Assembly: GCA_018240525.1 (NCBI GenBank)
Contig: JAFEFN010000013.1
Coordinates: 124,001 to 188,000 of the forward strand
DNA from: Pseudomonadota bacterium
GTDB lineage: Bacteria > Pseudomonadota > Gammaproteobacteria > Steroidobacterales > Steroidobacteraceae
Length of the DNA: 64,000 nucleotides
Direction of reading: 5' to 3'
A model generated the notes under the pieces. That model had not been told where the DNA came from and made no database searches. It saw only the letters and a program-made list of their open reading frames with translations. Shown piece by piece: positions 9,262 through 16,964 of the stretch (the stretch's first letter is position 1; each line of letters opens with the position of its first letter). The position numbers and the translations under genes are program-made.

Positions 9262-9788
9262 GGCAGCCCTCCCGCACTGAGTTGTTGTTGTATGTTCAGC
9301 GGCTTGTAAGTGAGGTAAAGCTGACCACCCTCGAACTTATCGACGCTATAGAGATTCTCCAGCGTGTCGCCGACGTGCGCATCGAGCACCACATCCCCGC
9401 GGGTCAGAAAGATCACCATTGGACCGTCGGACGGGGCGTAGCTGCCCATGAATTGATACGGCAGCGGTGGTGCAGTCGGCTTTGGTGGCGCGGAAATGAC
9501 CACGGGGGCTGGTGGCGGCGGTGGCGGTGGCACATACCACGAATGCACCGCAAACAGTGCACCTGCGTCACCCGCATCCGTCACACGGTGCGCGAAGCGC
9601 ACCAGCGCCTCGGCCGCGCCCTGTGCGCCAGACTTCTCCGGGCGCGCGGGTGCGCGCGCGAGGGATGCTCGATCGGCAGATTTTGCTGCAGATTCCACCG
9701 TTGCCGGGTCAGTGGGCGTCACCACTACGTACATACCGATGAGCACTGCCGCTCCGATCAGCAGCCTTGTGCGGAGCGTGACGTTCAT
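9258..9788 (-). CDS. Inner-membrane secretion protein, GspC/PilP-like
   Basis: 176 residues. A short cytoplasmic N-terminus and one transmembrane helix (LLIGAAVLIGMYVVV) are followed by a Pro-rich linker (PPPPPPPAPVV). A small C-terminal domain follows (LPYQFMGSYAPSDGPMV, then VVLDAHVGDTLENLYSVDKF). That layout matches periplasmic connector proteins, GspC in type II secretion and PilP in type IV pili, which link the inner-membrane platform to the secretin. Its place between PilO-like and secretin genes, with 4-base overlaps on both sides, is exactly where pilP lies. The assignment rests on layout and order rather than strong motifs. Confidence 0.65.
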   Translation of the reverse strand: MNVTLRTRLLIGAAVLIGMYVVVTPTDPATVESAAKSADRASLARAPARPEKSGAQGAAEALVRFAHRVTDAGDAGALFAVHSWYVPPPPPPPAPVVISAPPKPTAPPLPYQFMGSYAPSDGPMVIFLTRGDVVLDAHVGDTLENLYSVDKFEGGQLYLTYKPLNIQQQLSAGGLP

Positions 9789-10522
9789 GAGCTCCCATCC
9801 TGTGCGCGCATAAAGACGACGAAGCGAATGTCCGCATTCACGTAGGGGTCGCCGACCGCTTTGCGCTCGAGATGTAATTTGTCCAATCCCGCTGCCGGCA
9901 AGGCGCTCAAGGTACCGTTTATGAAGCTGCGGATACTCGGGTAGTCGGCCCTTACGGGAAACTCAAGCTCGTAGCGGCCGATACTGCCGCCTTTTGGAGG
10001 GCTGTAGGCGTAGTGCCCAACGTCGAGCGAGATCTTCGCTGCAGAGGCCTGCGCGTAAACGGTGGCCAGTATCGTCGGCATATCGTTGCGTGTCGGCAGC
10101 GAAGCGATGACGTGGCTGATACCCGTATCAACCGCCGAACCGGACGGCGAATGCTGTTGCGCCTGATTCACCTGCTGCTGTAGCGCAGCAAGGTCACCCC
10201 TCGACGCTTCAAGTGCAACGGCCGCGATCGCTATCGCGGTCAAGACGGCCGCGCCCCCGACGAGCGTCAAAGGTCCGGCACGGCCGACTCGGTAGCAGGC
10301 GAGCGTGAACGCCCGCGATGCGACTGCCTTGACGCGATGCCGCACCGACAGTTTGCACGACGCTGTCATGGCACCAGACGGCTTTGCCATCGTCAGGTGC
10401 CCATTCCGCTGAGCCAGCTCCGCCGACCGCGTGGGCACATCACCCCCTCGCTGCAGCCCTGGCTCTTCTTGCCTCACCGCATCGTTCGCCGTCTGTGCGT
10501 CATGCTTCAGGAGATTGCTCAC
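9785..10522 (-). CDS. PilO/GspM-like inner-membrane protein
   Basis: 245 residues with a long polar N-terminus, one transmembrane helix (about 85-107: LTLVGGAAVLTAIAIAAVALEA), a coiled coil (DLAALQQQVNQAQQ), and a ferredoxin-like periplasmic domain. The last ends in YELEFPVRADYPSIRSFING and DIRFVVFMRA, typical of PilO/GspM C-termini. These proteins scaffold the platform that joins the ATPase to the pseudopilus. It overlaps its neighbours by 4 bases on each side in the order pilM-pilN-pilO. The N-terminal extension of about 80 residues is longer than usual; a later start is possible but none has an obvious ribosome site. Confidence 0.75.
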   Translation of the reverse strand: MSNLLKHDAQTANDAVRQEEPGLQRGGDVPTRSAELAQRNGHLTMAKPSGAMTASCKLSVRHRVKAVASRAFTLACYRVGRAGPLTLVGGAAVLTAIAIAAVALEASRGDLAALQQQVNQAQQHSPSGSAVDTGISHVIASLPTRNDMPTILATVYAQASAAKISLDVGHYAYSPPKGGSIGRYELEFPVRADYPSIRSFINGTLSALPAAGLDKLHLERKAVGDPYVNADIRFVVFMRAQDGSS

Positions 10523-11052
10523 GGCAACTCCCGCCAGTCCGCGGTGAAGGCGAAGCGCACCGGGCGGTCCTTGTCGTCCGCCGCGACTTCATGGCTGTCG
10601 AGCATGGGATGAAGCAGCGACCGGCTATGCTGAACTCGCTTCAGGTACTCAAGTGCATGCGGCAGGTCCCGTGACTCGGCCTTGACAACAATCCGGTGCT
10701 TGTCATGATCCGGTTCAATGGCGAGCACCGATGTGTCCTTGGCCGTATCTCCGGCGGCGCTCTCGAGGTCAGCAAGCACTTCAGTCCACGGAGTCGCAAG
10801 CTCGCGCGTGATACCGGCGCCTTCTGCGGCAGACTTGGCGTTACGGGCCATTACCTCCGGTGCATGTTCGTTGCGGCGCTGCGCGTCGGCGAGTCGCTGT
10901 TCTAGGGCAGCCCGCCTATCCGCGACCGACCGATATTCCATTGTCGCCGCGACCAGTGCGCAGCCCCCCGCGATAGCGATGAGAAGTGAGAGGGCTGTTA
11001 TGCGCGGTCGGGATGGCGCAAAGTCCAGGCGTACTTCCATAGCGCTGCTCAT
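10519..11052 (-). CDS. PilN-like inner-membrane protein
   Basis: 177 residues: a short cytoplasmic tail (MEVRLDFAPSRPR), a transmembrane helix (ITALSLLIAIAGGCALVAATM), a coiled coil (YRSVADRRAALEQRLADAQRR) and a small periplasmic domain ending LPHALEYLKRVQHSRSL and RFAFTADWREL. This is the PilN / C-terminal GspL layout. The cytoplasmic tail of PilN binds PilM, whose candidate gene lies immediately upstream with a 4-base overlap. It belongs to the cytoplasm-periplasm bridge of the export machine. Confidence 0.75.
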   Translation of the reverse strand: MSSAMEVRLDFAPSRPRITALSLLIAIAGGCALVAATMEYRSVADRRAALEQRLADAQRRNEHAPEVMARNAKSAAEGAGITRELATPWTEVLADLESAAGDTAKDTSVLAIEPDHDKHRIVVKAESRDLPHALEYLKRVQHSRSLLHPMLDSHEVAADDKDRPVRFAFTADWRELP

Positions 11053-11867
11053 GCGGCCATCCGACGAACGCGTGACAGGCGCGCAAGGGTCGTGACCGGG
11101 GGTGCGTCGATTTCAAGCCAGTGCAGGTCCTGTCCGGTAGTGCCGGCGACCTCTCGCCAGCCCATGGTCGCATCAACGTACACCGTACTTTCCTCGCCCT
11201 CCGGTCTCGCCAGCCGGCCCAGGGTTTGCAGCCGCGTGAGTTCGCGAGTCCAGTCCGGGCCGATGCGAACGCTGTAGACCCGGTCCCAGTGCCGCTGTGT
11301 CAGCCGCACTGCGGTCAGCATCCCGTCGCCGAGTGATACGAACCACGCTCCGGTCTCGGGCAGCTGTTGCCGGCTGGCCTCGTAGGCGACGATCATCTGC
11401 GGCTGCAGGGACACGAGCCTGACGCTGTGGCGCACGCACAGTTCCCGGACGGCGGCAATGAGCTCGGCGGACATCGTGCATGCAACCCGGGGAATTCCCG
11501 GCGGGGCATCCGATACTTGCACGTCCCACCTGCTGACGGCCTCGCCGTAGCTCGCAGCCAGGAGCGCGCGCGCATGCGCCAGGCGCTCGCTGGCAGAAGC
11601 CAGCGTGTCGACCCACGGCACGATTGCATAGCGCGCCCACCAGTCCGCCACGACCACACGGATGCAGGGTGCCCCTGCCCACTGCGGCTGGGACAGGAGC
11701 TCGTCCGCCGAGCCCACCACGGGTTCCCAATCGCCGGTGCGTCCACCCTCAACGGTGTGCTCGTATTCGCCTGCGAGCTCAGGGCGCAGACCACGCTTGA
11801 GCCGCACGAGACACAGCCTCCGCGGCGCAAGATACAGGCCCACTTCATCACGCCATAACGGTGACAC
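11049..11867 (-). CDS. PilM / GspL-cytoplasmic-domain-like protein
   Basis: 272 residues, no signal or transmembrane helix. The N-terminus (DEVGLYLAPRRLCLVRLKRG) and the internal IVAYEASRQ and WFVSLGDGMLTAVRL segments suggest the actin-like fold of PilM and of the cytoplasmic half of GspL. It would dock the secretion ATPase to the membrane through the PilN-like neighbour. It overlaps the ATPase gene by 20 bases and the PilN gene by 4. The PilM call rests mainly on order and the degenerate actin-like motifs; the protein is shorter than typical PilM. Confidence 0.65.
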   Translation of the reverse strand: MSPLWRDEVGLYLAPRRLCLVRLKRGLRPELAGEYEHTVEGGRTGDWEPVVGSADELLSQPQWAGAPCIRVVVADWWARYAIVPWVDTLASASERLAHARALLAASYGEAVSRWDVQVSDAPPGIPRVACTMSAELIAAVRELCVRHSVRLVSLQPQMIVAYEASRQQLPETGAWFVSLGDGMLTAVRLTQRHWDRVYSVRIGPDWTRELTRLQTLGRLARPEGEESTVYVDATMGWREVAGTTGQDLHWLEIDAPPVTTLARLSRVRRMAA

Positions 11868-13575
11868 GATTCACCTCTTCGAGGGTAGTTTGCCCGGCCC
11901 GCACCAGCTCAAGTGCCGACGCGCGCAACAGGCGCACGCCGGAACGATGCGCGAGCTCCTTCAGCTGACGCACCGGCATACGATTGACGATCGCCTCGCG
12001 AATCTCGTCGTTTAAGACCATCAGCTCACCAACTGCCTTGCGGCCCCGGTAGCCGGTGCCGCGGCAATGCGTGCATCCCGAACCACGTCGGAACCGGTAG
12101 GCGTTGGCGGCACCGGGGGAAATTCCGGACTCCTCCAGCAGCTGCGGATTTGGGACGGCCGGCTGGCCGCACTGCAGGCAAATGACACGCACAAGGCGTT
12201 GCGCCAGTACGCCCGAGAGGGCCGATACGAAGCTGTAGGTGTCCACGCCCATGTGCACGAACCGGCTGACCACGTCGAAGACGTTATTGGCATGCACCGT
12301 GGTGAAGACCAGGTGTCCGGTCAGCGCGGACTGTATGGCGATCTGCGCAGTCTCGGGGTCGCGAATCTCACCGACCATGATCTTGTCCGGGTCATGGCGC
12401 AGGATTGACCGTAACCCCCGGGCGAAGGTCAGGCCTTTTTTCTCGTTTACGGGGATCTGAAGCACCCCGGGAAGCTGATACTCGACCGGATCCTCAATGG
12501 TGACGATCTTGTCGTGGCCCGTCTGCGTTTCAGATATGGCGCCGTAGAGCGTCGTCGTCTTGCCGCTGCCTGTCGGGCCCGTCACGAGCAACATCCCGTG
12601 AGGCAGCAAGCTCAGCTTGCGCAGTTCGGCCATGATCGACTGGTCGAAGCCGAGCACATCAAGGCGCAGGCCGCTCATCTGCGTGAGGGCCTTCTTGTCG
12701 AGCACGCGCAGCACCGCATCCTCGCCGAAGATGCTCGGTATGATCGACACGCGAAAATCGATCGGCCGATTCTCGAAGGCGATCTTGAAGCGCCCATCCT
12801 GGGGCACACGGCGCTCGGCAATGTCCAGTTCGGACATCACCTTGATACGTGAGATCACCTGTTCGGCCAGCTCGACCCCGGATACCGGCGTGATATTGAC
12901 CAGCACGCCGTCCAACCGGTAACGCACCAGCAGCCCGGTCGCGGTGGTCTCCAGATGAATGTCGCTCGCGCCCCCGCGCAGGGCGTCGTAAACCGTGGAA
13001 TGAACCAGCCGCACCACCGGGCTCGTATCCTCACTGATCGTGAGGTAGGAGATCGTGTCGATGCCCTGCTCACTCTTGGCACCTCGCTGCGTGTCCGGGA
13101 GCACCGAGTCAATGGCGCGCAGCGCCTCGGCACGTCGCGCGATGTGATTCGCCAGGTCAGCGCGTGAGGATAGTGCCCACTGCAGCTGGCCGGGTACACG
13201 CAGCTCTAGCCAGCCGCGCAGGGTGTTGTCGAATGGGTCGGAGAAGACTGCGACCAGGTCCCCATCCTGGTGGAACAACATGCAACTTCGGCGGGTCGCC
13301 TCGGCCGGGGGAAGGAGCGTGAAGTCCGGCTCAGTCAGTGACAGTTCATCGCCATCAATGAAGCGGTAATCGAATGCAGCTGCAAGCGCGCGGGCGAGAT
13401 CGGAACAAGAGAGGCTACTTTCGCCGGCCAGGATTTCGTACGGCGCCTGTCCGGTATCGTGGGCCAGCGCAATGGCGCGCGCTATCGCCGTGTCCGACAG
13501 CACCGGTGTCTCGATGCGGGCTTCAACGACGACCCCGTCTTCGAGCGCCGCGAGATCGACCGGCGCCGCGTTCAT
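11848..13575 (-). CDS. Secretion/pilus assembly ATPase GspE/PilB family
   Basis: The start at 13575 is chosen because the ATG overlaps the preceding stop (ATGA) and gives the normal N-terminus MNAAPVDLAALEDG; the longer frame to 13716 is out-of-frame gspF. The protein has 575 residues. An N-terminal MshEN/GspE_N domain (about 30-150) precedes the AAA-type hexameric ATPase: Walker A GPTGSGKTTTLYGA near residue 333, an Asp box, Walker B region IMVGEIRDPETA, and His box TTVHANN. A tetracysteine zinc site (CLQCG ... CTHCRG) lies at about 463-505, as in GspE and PilB and unlike retraction ATPases. It powers pseudopilus extension in the cytoplasm. Confidence 0.95.
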   Translation of the reverse strand: MNAAPVDLAALEDGVVVEARIETPVLSDTAIARAIALAHDTGQAPYEILAGESSLSCSDLARALAAAFDYRFIDGDELSLTEPDFTLLPPAEATRRSCMLFHQDGDLVAVFSDPFDNTLRGWLELRVPGQLQWALSSRADLANHIARRAEALRAIDSVLPDTQRGAKSEQGIDTISYLTISEDTSPVVRLVHSTVYDALRGGASDIHLETTATGLLVRYRLDGVLVNITPVSGVELAEQVISRIKVMSELDIAERRVPQDGRFKIAFENRPIDFRVSIIPSIFGEDAVLRVLDKKALTQMSGLRLDVLGFDQSIMAELRKLSLLPHGMLLVTGPTGSGKTTTLYGAISETQTGHDKIVTIEDPVEYQLPGVLQIPVNEKKGLTFARGLRSILRHDPDKIMVGEIRDPETAQIAIQSALTGHLVFTTVHANNVFDVVSRFVHMGVDTYSFVSALSGVLAQRLVRVICLQCGQPAVPNPQLLEESGISPGAANAYRFRRGSGCTHCRGTGYRGRKAVGELMVLNDEIREAIVNRMPVRQLKELAHRSGVRLLRASALELVRAGQTTLEEVNRVTVMA

Positions 13576-14765
13576 CGAATGCTCCCGGCTAGCTGGAATA
13601 TGGGGAAGTACATGAGGATCACGATCAGCCCGATGATCAGGCCTATCAACGTCATCAGCAGAGGCTCGATGAGCCGCGTCATCACGGCGACCCAGCGCGC
13701 GAGCTCTTCGTCGCAAAACGCAGCGATCCGCTCCATCATCTCGCCCATATTTCCGCTGCGTTCACCCACCCGCAGCATGCGGGCGGCGACGGGGGTGGTG
13801 AGCCCATTGGCCTCCATGGCATCCGCGAGCGAGCGTCCCTCGCGCACGGCCTGGATGGCGGCCGCGAATGCCGCCCTGGAACTGGCCCGCAGCAATCCCT
13901 GGGACATCTGGAGGGCCGTCACCGCAGGCATGCCACCGCGCAGCAGCATGCCGGTAGTGCGATACAGACGCGCGAGCTGATAGAGGTGCAGTTGGCGGCC
14001 CAGCGCGGGTATCCGTGCCAGCCACTTCCCCATGCTTGCACGCGTGCCGGGTAGCCTTGCGGCGTGCACGGATGCGGCGCCCAGGCACAAGGCCACCATC
14101 AGCACCATCCCCGCATGCGCATCGATGAGCTGCCCCCACTGCAGCAGTAGCCGGGAGGCGAATGGCAGATCGCTGCCGACGTCCTCGTAAATCGAACTGA
14201 ACCGGGGCACCACGTAGCCCATCAGGAAGAGCGTAACGAGAATGCCCGCGCAAAGCAGGACCGCCGGGTAGATGGACGCATTGACGAGTGTCTTGCGCAG
14301 AGCATCTGCGCGCTCCTGATACGCCGTGTAGCGAACCAGGGACTCCTTAAGGGCGCCAGTGCGCTCGCTTGCGCGCACTGTCGCCACATAGAGCGCCGGA
14401 AAGGTCCGCGGGTGCTCGGCGAGCGCGGCACCCAGAGTCTGTCCTTCGTAGAGTCTGGCGAGCACCTGTCCCAGGACGCTGTGCGGACCAGTGCTGCCCT
14501 GACGCTCCGCCAGCGCTTCGAGCGATTCCACCAGCGAGAGCCCCGCGTCGAGCAGGGCCACCAGCTGCTGGCTGAACACAGCCAGGTGCAGGGGTGGAGC
14601 ACGCTTTGTCAGCTTGAACCTGCGGATCGGCGCGAGGGAGATGATGCTGAGATCGAGCAACTCGAGCTGGCGGCGCGCATCAACCTCGTCCACGGCGTCC
14701 AGAACGCGGAATACGACGCTGCGGCCGGTATCGAGTGCCTTCGCCCGATATTCCATTTCTACCAA
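13572..14765 (-). CDS. Secretion platform membrane protein GspF/PilC family
   Basis: 397 residues, close to the family norm of about 400. Two duplicated T2SSF domains are visible: SQQLVALLDAGLSLVESLEAL (about 65) and a second copy containing LLRGGMPAVTALQMSQGLL (about 265). Hydrophobic helices occur near residues 165-190, 215-235 and at the C-terminus (LIGLIIGLIVILMYFPIFQLAGSI). The conserved GERSGNMGEMMERIA motif is present. It is the polytopic inner-membrane platform that converts ATPase rotation into pseudopilin insertion. It has a 7-base overlap with gspG and a 4-base overlap with the ATPase. Confidence 0.94.
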   Translation of the reverse strand: MVEMEYRAKALDTGRSVVFRVLDAVDEVDARRQLELLDLSIISLAPIRRFKLTKRAPPLHLAVFSQQLVALLDAGLSLVESLEALAERQGSTGPHSVLGQVLARLYEGQTLGAALAEHPRTFPALYVATVRASERTGALKESLVRYTAYQERADALRKTLVNASIYPAVLLCAGILVTLFLMGYVVPRFSSIYEDVGSDLPFASRLLLQWGQLIDAHAGMVLMVALCLGAASVHAARLPGTRASMGKWLARIPALGRQLHLYQLARLYRTTGMLLRGGMPAVTALQMSQGLLRASSRAAFAAAIQAVREGRSLADAMEANGLTTPVAARMLRVGERSGNMGEMMERIAAFCDEELARWVAVMTRLIEPLLMTLIGLIIGLIVILMYFPIFQLAGSIR

Positions 14766-15202
14766 TTTCCGATGTCGGCGTCTTCGCCCGTACCACCGCT
14801 CTGCCCGTCCCGCCCGTAGGACTGCAGATCAAAGTCGTTGTCGTGACCGCCGGGAGCGGCATACACGTAGGGATGACCCCACGGATCAGGCGGAACCGCC
14901 TTTTTCAGGTACGGCCCCTCCCAGCCGGTGATGCCGGACGGTGCCGTGTTCAAGGCCGCGAGACCTTCTTCAGAGCTCGGCAGCCGGCCTGTGTCCAGGC
15001 GAAACTGCTCGATCGCCTTGTCAAGCGCATCGATCTGCGCACGAGCCGCCTTCACGCGCGACTTGCCGACCTGCGAGAAGTAGCGCGGCGCTACGAACGC
15101 AGCCAGCATGCCAATGATGACCATCACGACCAGCAGTTCGAGCAGCGTGAATCCAGCTGCTCCCCGGACGGTCTGCGCCGTCTTCCATTTGCGCACGTAC
15201 AT
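14759..15202 (-). CDS. gspG: Major pseudopilin GspG
   Basis: 147 residues, first gene of the operon. The leader ends AAG | FTLLELLVVMVIIGMLAAFVAPRYF, with Glu +5. The body carries the diagnostic GspG sequence: GKSRVKAARAQIDALDKAIEQFRLDTGRLPSSEEGL, seen as two separate stretches, then GPYLKKAVPPDPWGHPYVY and SYGRDGQSGGTGEDADIGNW-like calcium-loop residues at the end. This is the strongest evidence that the machine is type II-like rather than a true pilus system. It probably polymerises into the periplasmic pseudopilus that pushes cargo through the secretin. No prepilin peptidase gene is in the window. Confidence 0.95.
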   Translation of the reverse strand: MYVRKWKTAQTVRGAAGFTLLELLVVMVIIGMLAAFVAPRYFSQVGKSRVKAARAQIDALDKAIEQFRLDTGRLPSSEEGLAALNTAPSGITGWEGPYLKKAVPPDPWGHPYVYAAPGGHDNDFDLQSYGRDGQSGGTGEDADIGNW

Positions 15203-15280
15203 GTCGCCCTGCCCACTATGCGAACGTGGAGTTCACCCCATGTTCGGGCCGGGGTGGTACCCCCGCCAGTGGGACGGTTG

Positions 15281-15343
15281 CTACCCAAGGAGTAGTTACG
15301 GACGGGTAGAGAGCGGTAGCTTTCCGGTAGGGAAACTATTTAG
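15281..15343. promoter_or_regulatory. Helically phased GTAG boxes upstream of secretion operon
   Basis: Within 80-140 bases upstream of gspG there is an imperfect palindrome CTACCCAAGGAGTAG (15281-15295). GTAG tetramers follow at 15306, 15316 and 15327, spaced 10-11 bases, that is one helical turn. The last begins GTAGGGAAACTATTTAG (15327-15343), sharing CCGGTAGGGAAAC with the promoter of the regulator at 34543. This looks like an activator array; the regulator is not proven. Confidence 0.4.
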
Positions 15344-15361
15344 GCCCGGGGCAAAGTCTGG

Positions 15362-16087
15362 TCAGTCGACGGCGCACTCCAGATCGTTCGCGGTCACGAT
15401 GCCGTGACGTATGGCAAAGCGGGTCACCGCCGCCGTGTTATGCAAGGTGAGCTTGCGCATCAGGTTGGCGCGGTGCTTCTCGACCGTTTTGATGCTCACG
15501 CCAAGAGCACGCGCAATCAGCTTGTTGGACTGGCCCAGTGCCACTCGGGTGAGGACCTCGCGCTCGCGGCCCGTGACCTGCTCGACGGTCGCGACCTCGG
15601 ACTCCCCCACTTTGGGACGCAGGTACCCGGATACCACCTTCGCGGTGACAGACGAACACAAATAGGTTTGGCCACCCAGTACCGCACGGATCGCCTGCAG
15701 CAGGTCGGCGCGACTGGCGTCTTTGAGCACGTAGCCGTCGGCCCCGGCATTGAGCGCGGCGCGGATGTATTCCTCAGAGTTATGCGCCGTTAGCACCAAT
15801 ATTTTCAGGGTCATCCGCGTCTGACGCAGACAGGTGATCAATTCGATTCCTGAGCGACGCGGCAAAGCAATGTCAGTGATCAACAAGGCCGGCTGCAACG
15901 CTTCGATGACGGGCACCGCATCGATGCCGTTGGCGGCTTCACCGGCGACGTGCAGGTCAGGCTCAAGTTCCAGGAGAGCCCGCAACCCTTCGCGCAGGAT
16001 CGCGTGGTCCTCGACTACCACCAAGCGGCTGCGTGGGTCTTCGAATATCGACTCTTGCGAATCGTCAGGCACGGAGTTCTCTCCCAA
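15362..16087 (-). CDS. LuxR/NarL-type response regulator
   Basis: 241 residues. The receiver domain (about 20-140) has the acidic pair in VVVEDH, phospho-acceptor Asp72 in LLITDIALP, a Thr/Ser in LVLTAH and Lys in GYVLKDA. The C-terminal LuxR-type helix-turn-helix (about 170-235) has VTGREREVLTRVALGQSN and the recognition stretch ALGVSIKTVEKHRANLMRKL. It lies between the secretion operon (same strand, 159 bases downstream) and the divergent histidine kinase locus, so the kinase at 16954 is its likely partner. It probably activates operons carrying the GTAG elements; that link is inferred. Confidence 0.9.
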   Translation of the reverse strand: MGENSVPDDSQESIFEDPRSRLVVVEDHAILREGLRALLELEPDLHVAGEAANGIDAVPVIEALQPALLITDIALPRRSGIELITCLRQTRMTLKILVLTAHNSEEYIRAALNAGADGYVLKDASRADLLQAIRAVLGGQTYLCSSVTAKVVSGYLRPKVGESEVATVEQVTGREREVLTRVALGQSNKLIARALGVSIKTVEKHRANLMRKLTLHNTAAVTRFAIRHGIVTANDLECAVD

Positions 16088-16300
16088 CGCTGCTTAGTTC
16101 CCCGCTCCAGCGACGCCCAGATGCCCCACGGGCGGGAATTCTTGTACTTTCTTACGGTCTTGTAACAGTCCGCAGCCAGCCTAACAAGGCCCGGACTCCC
16201 CGTGCTGCCGTGTGTTACTTAATGTCGCACGGTACTTTCCGGGCTGAGACCCGTGTCATACGGGCGTCGGTACGCCGAAACAGGCGTTCCTGCAAGGTTT

Positions 16301-16317
16301 CTACAGAATCCCCCTAC
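16301..16317. promoter_or_regulatory. CTAC-N7-CCCTAC element
   Basis: CTACAGAATCCCCCTAC lies 39-55 bases upstream of the transglycosylase start, in the divergent spacer with the response regulator. It shares 14 of 17 positions with the element at 5330 and the same CTAC-N7-CCCTAC layout as the reverse strand of 34491. A regulator binding site is inferred. Confidence 0.35.
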
Positions 16318-16355
16318 CTGACCGCGCCAGCTACGTGTGCATACTGGGCTCCAGC

Positions 16356-16964
16356 ATGCGCGCAACAACCCCCACACTTATTATCTTGTGCGCCCTGCCA
16401 CTCGCCCCTGCCATGGCCGATGGCGGGATCTATTCGTTTACCGACGAACACGGCACCGTCCATTACTCCAACGTCCCGGATGACTCGCGCTACCGGCTGC
16501 TGATCGCCGGCACAAGCCCCAGTACAGGAGCACCCGACATGAAGGTGCTGCTGCAGCGCTCGCAGGCCTACATGCCCATCATCAAGCACGCGGCCCAGGC
16601 GAATCGACTCGACCCTGCCTTGGTTCGCGCAGTTATCGTGGCCGAGTCCGCCTGCGACCCTGAGGCCATTTCGAAACGTGGCGCGCGCGGCCTGATGCAG
16701 CTCATGCCTGAAACGGCACGGCAGTACGGGGTACGGAATGCGTTCGATCCGGAGCAGAACATCCACGCCGGGTCGCGTTACCTGCGCGAACTGTCGGACC
16801 GCTACCAAAACGACTTGCAGCTGGTGCTGGCGGCCTACAATGCAGGCCCCGCGGCGGTCGACTCCCGCGGCCGCCACGTTCCGCAGTTTCGAGAGACGCT
16901 CGACTACGTACCCAAGGTGCTGCGGATCTACCGTCGCCTGGTGGAGATGACGAGTGTCGGCTGA
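16356..16964 (+). CDS. Exported lytic transglycosylase (SLT family)
   Basis: The start at 16356 is preferred because it begins a Sec signal peptide (MRATTPTLIILCALPLAPAMA); the frame is open further upstream. The protein has 202 residues. A short DUF4124-like segment (GGIYSFTDEHGTVHYSNVPDD) precedes a goose-lysozyme-like SLT domain with catalytic Glu97 (VAESACDPEAISKRGARGLM), then QLMPETARQYGV and LAAYNAGP. It cleaves peptidoglycan in the periplasm, a job often needed to insert secretins or trans-envelope conduits. The histidine kinase gene starts inside its last codons, so the two are coupled. Confidence 0.92.
   Translation: MRATTPTLIILCALPLAPAMADGGIYSFTDEHGTVHYSNVPDDSRYRLLIAGTSPSTGAPDMKVLLQRSQAYMPIIKHAAQANRLDPALVRAVIVAESACDPEAISKRGARGLMQLMPETARQYGVRNAFDPEQNIHAGSRYLRELSDRYQNDLQLVLAAYNAGPAAVDSRGRHVPQFRETLDYVPKVLRIYRRLVEMTSVG

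Noticed and set aside
13576..13716. N-terminal 47-codon extension of the secretion ATPase
   Set aside because: It is the GspF coding sequence read in another frame; the ATGA overlap at 13575 gives the family N-terminus.
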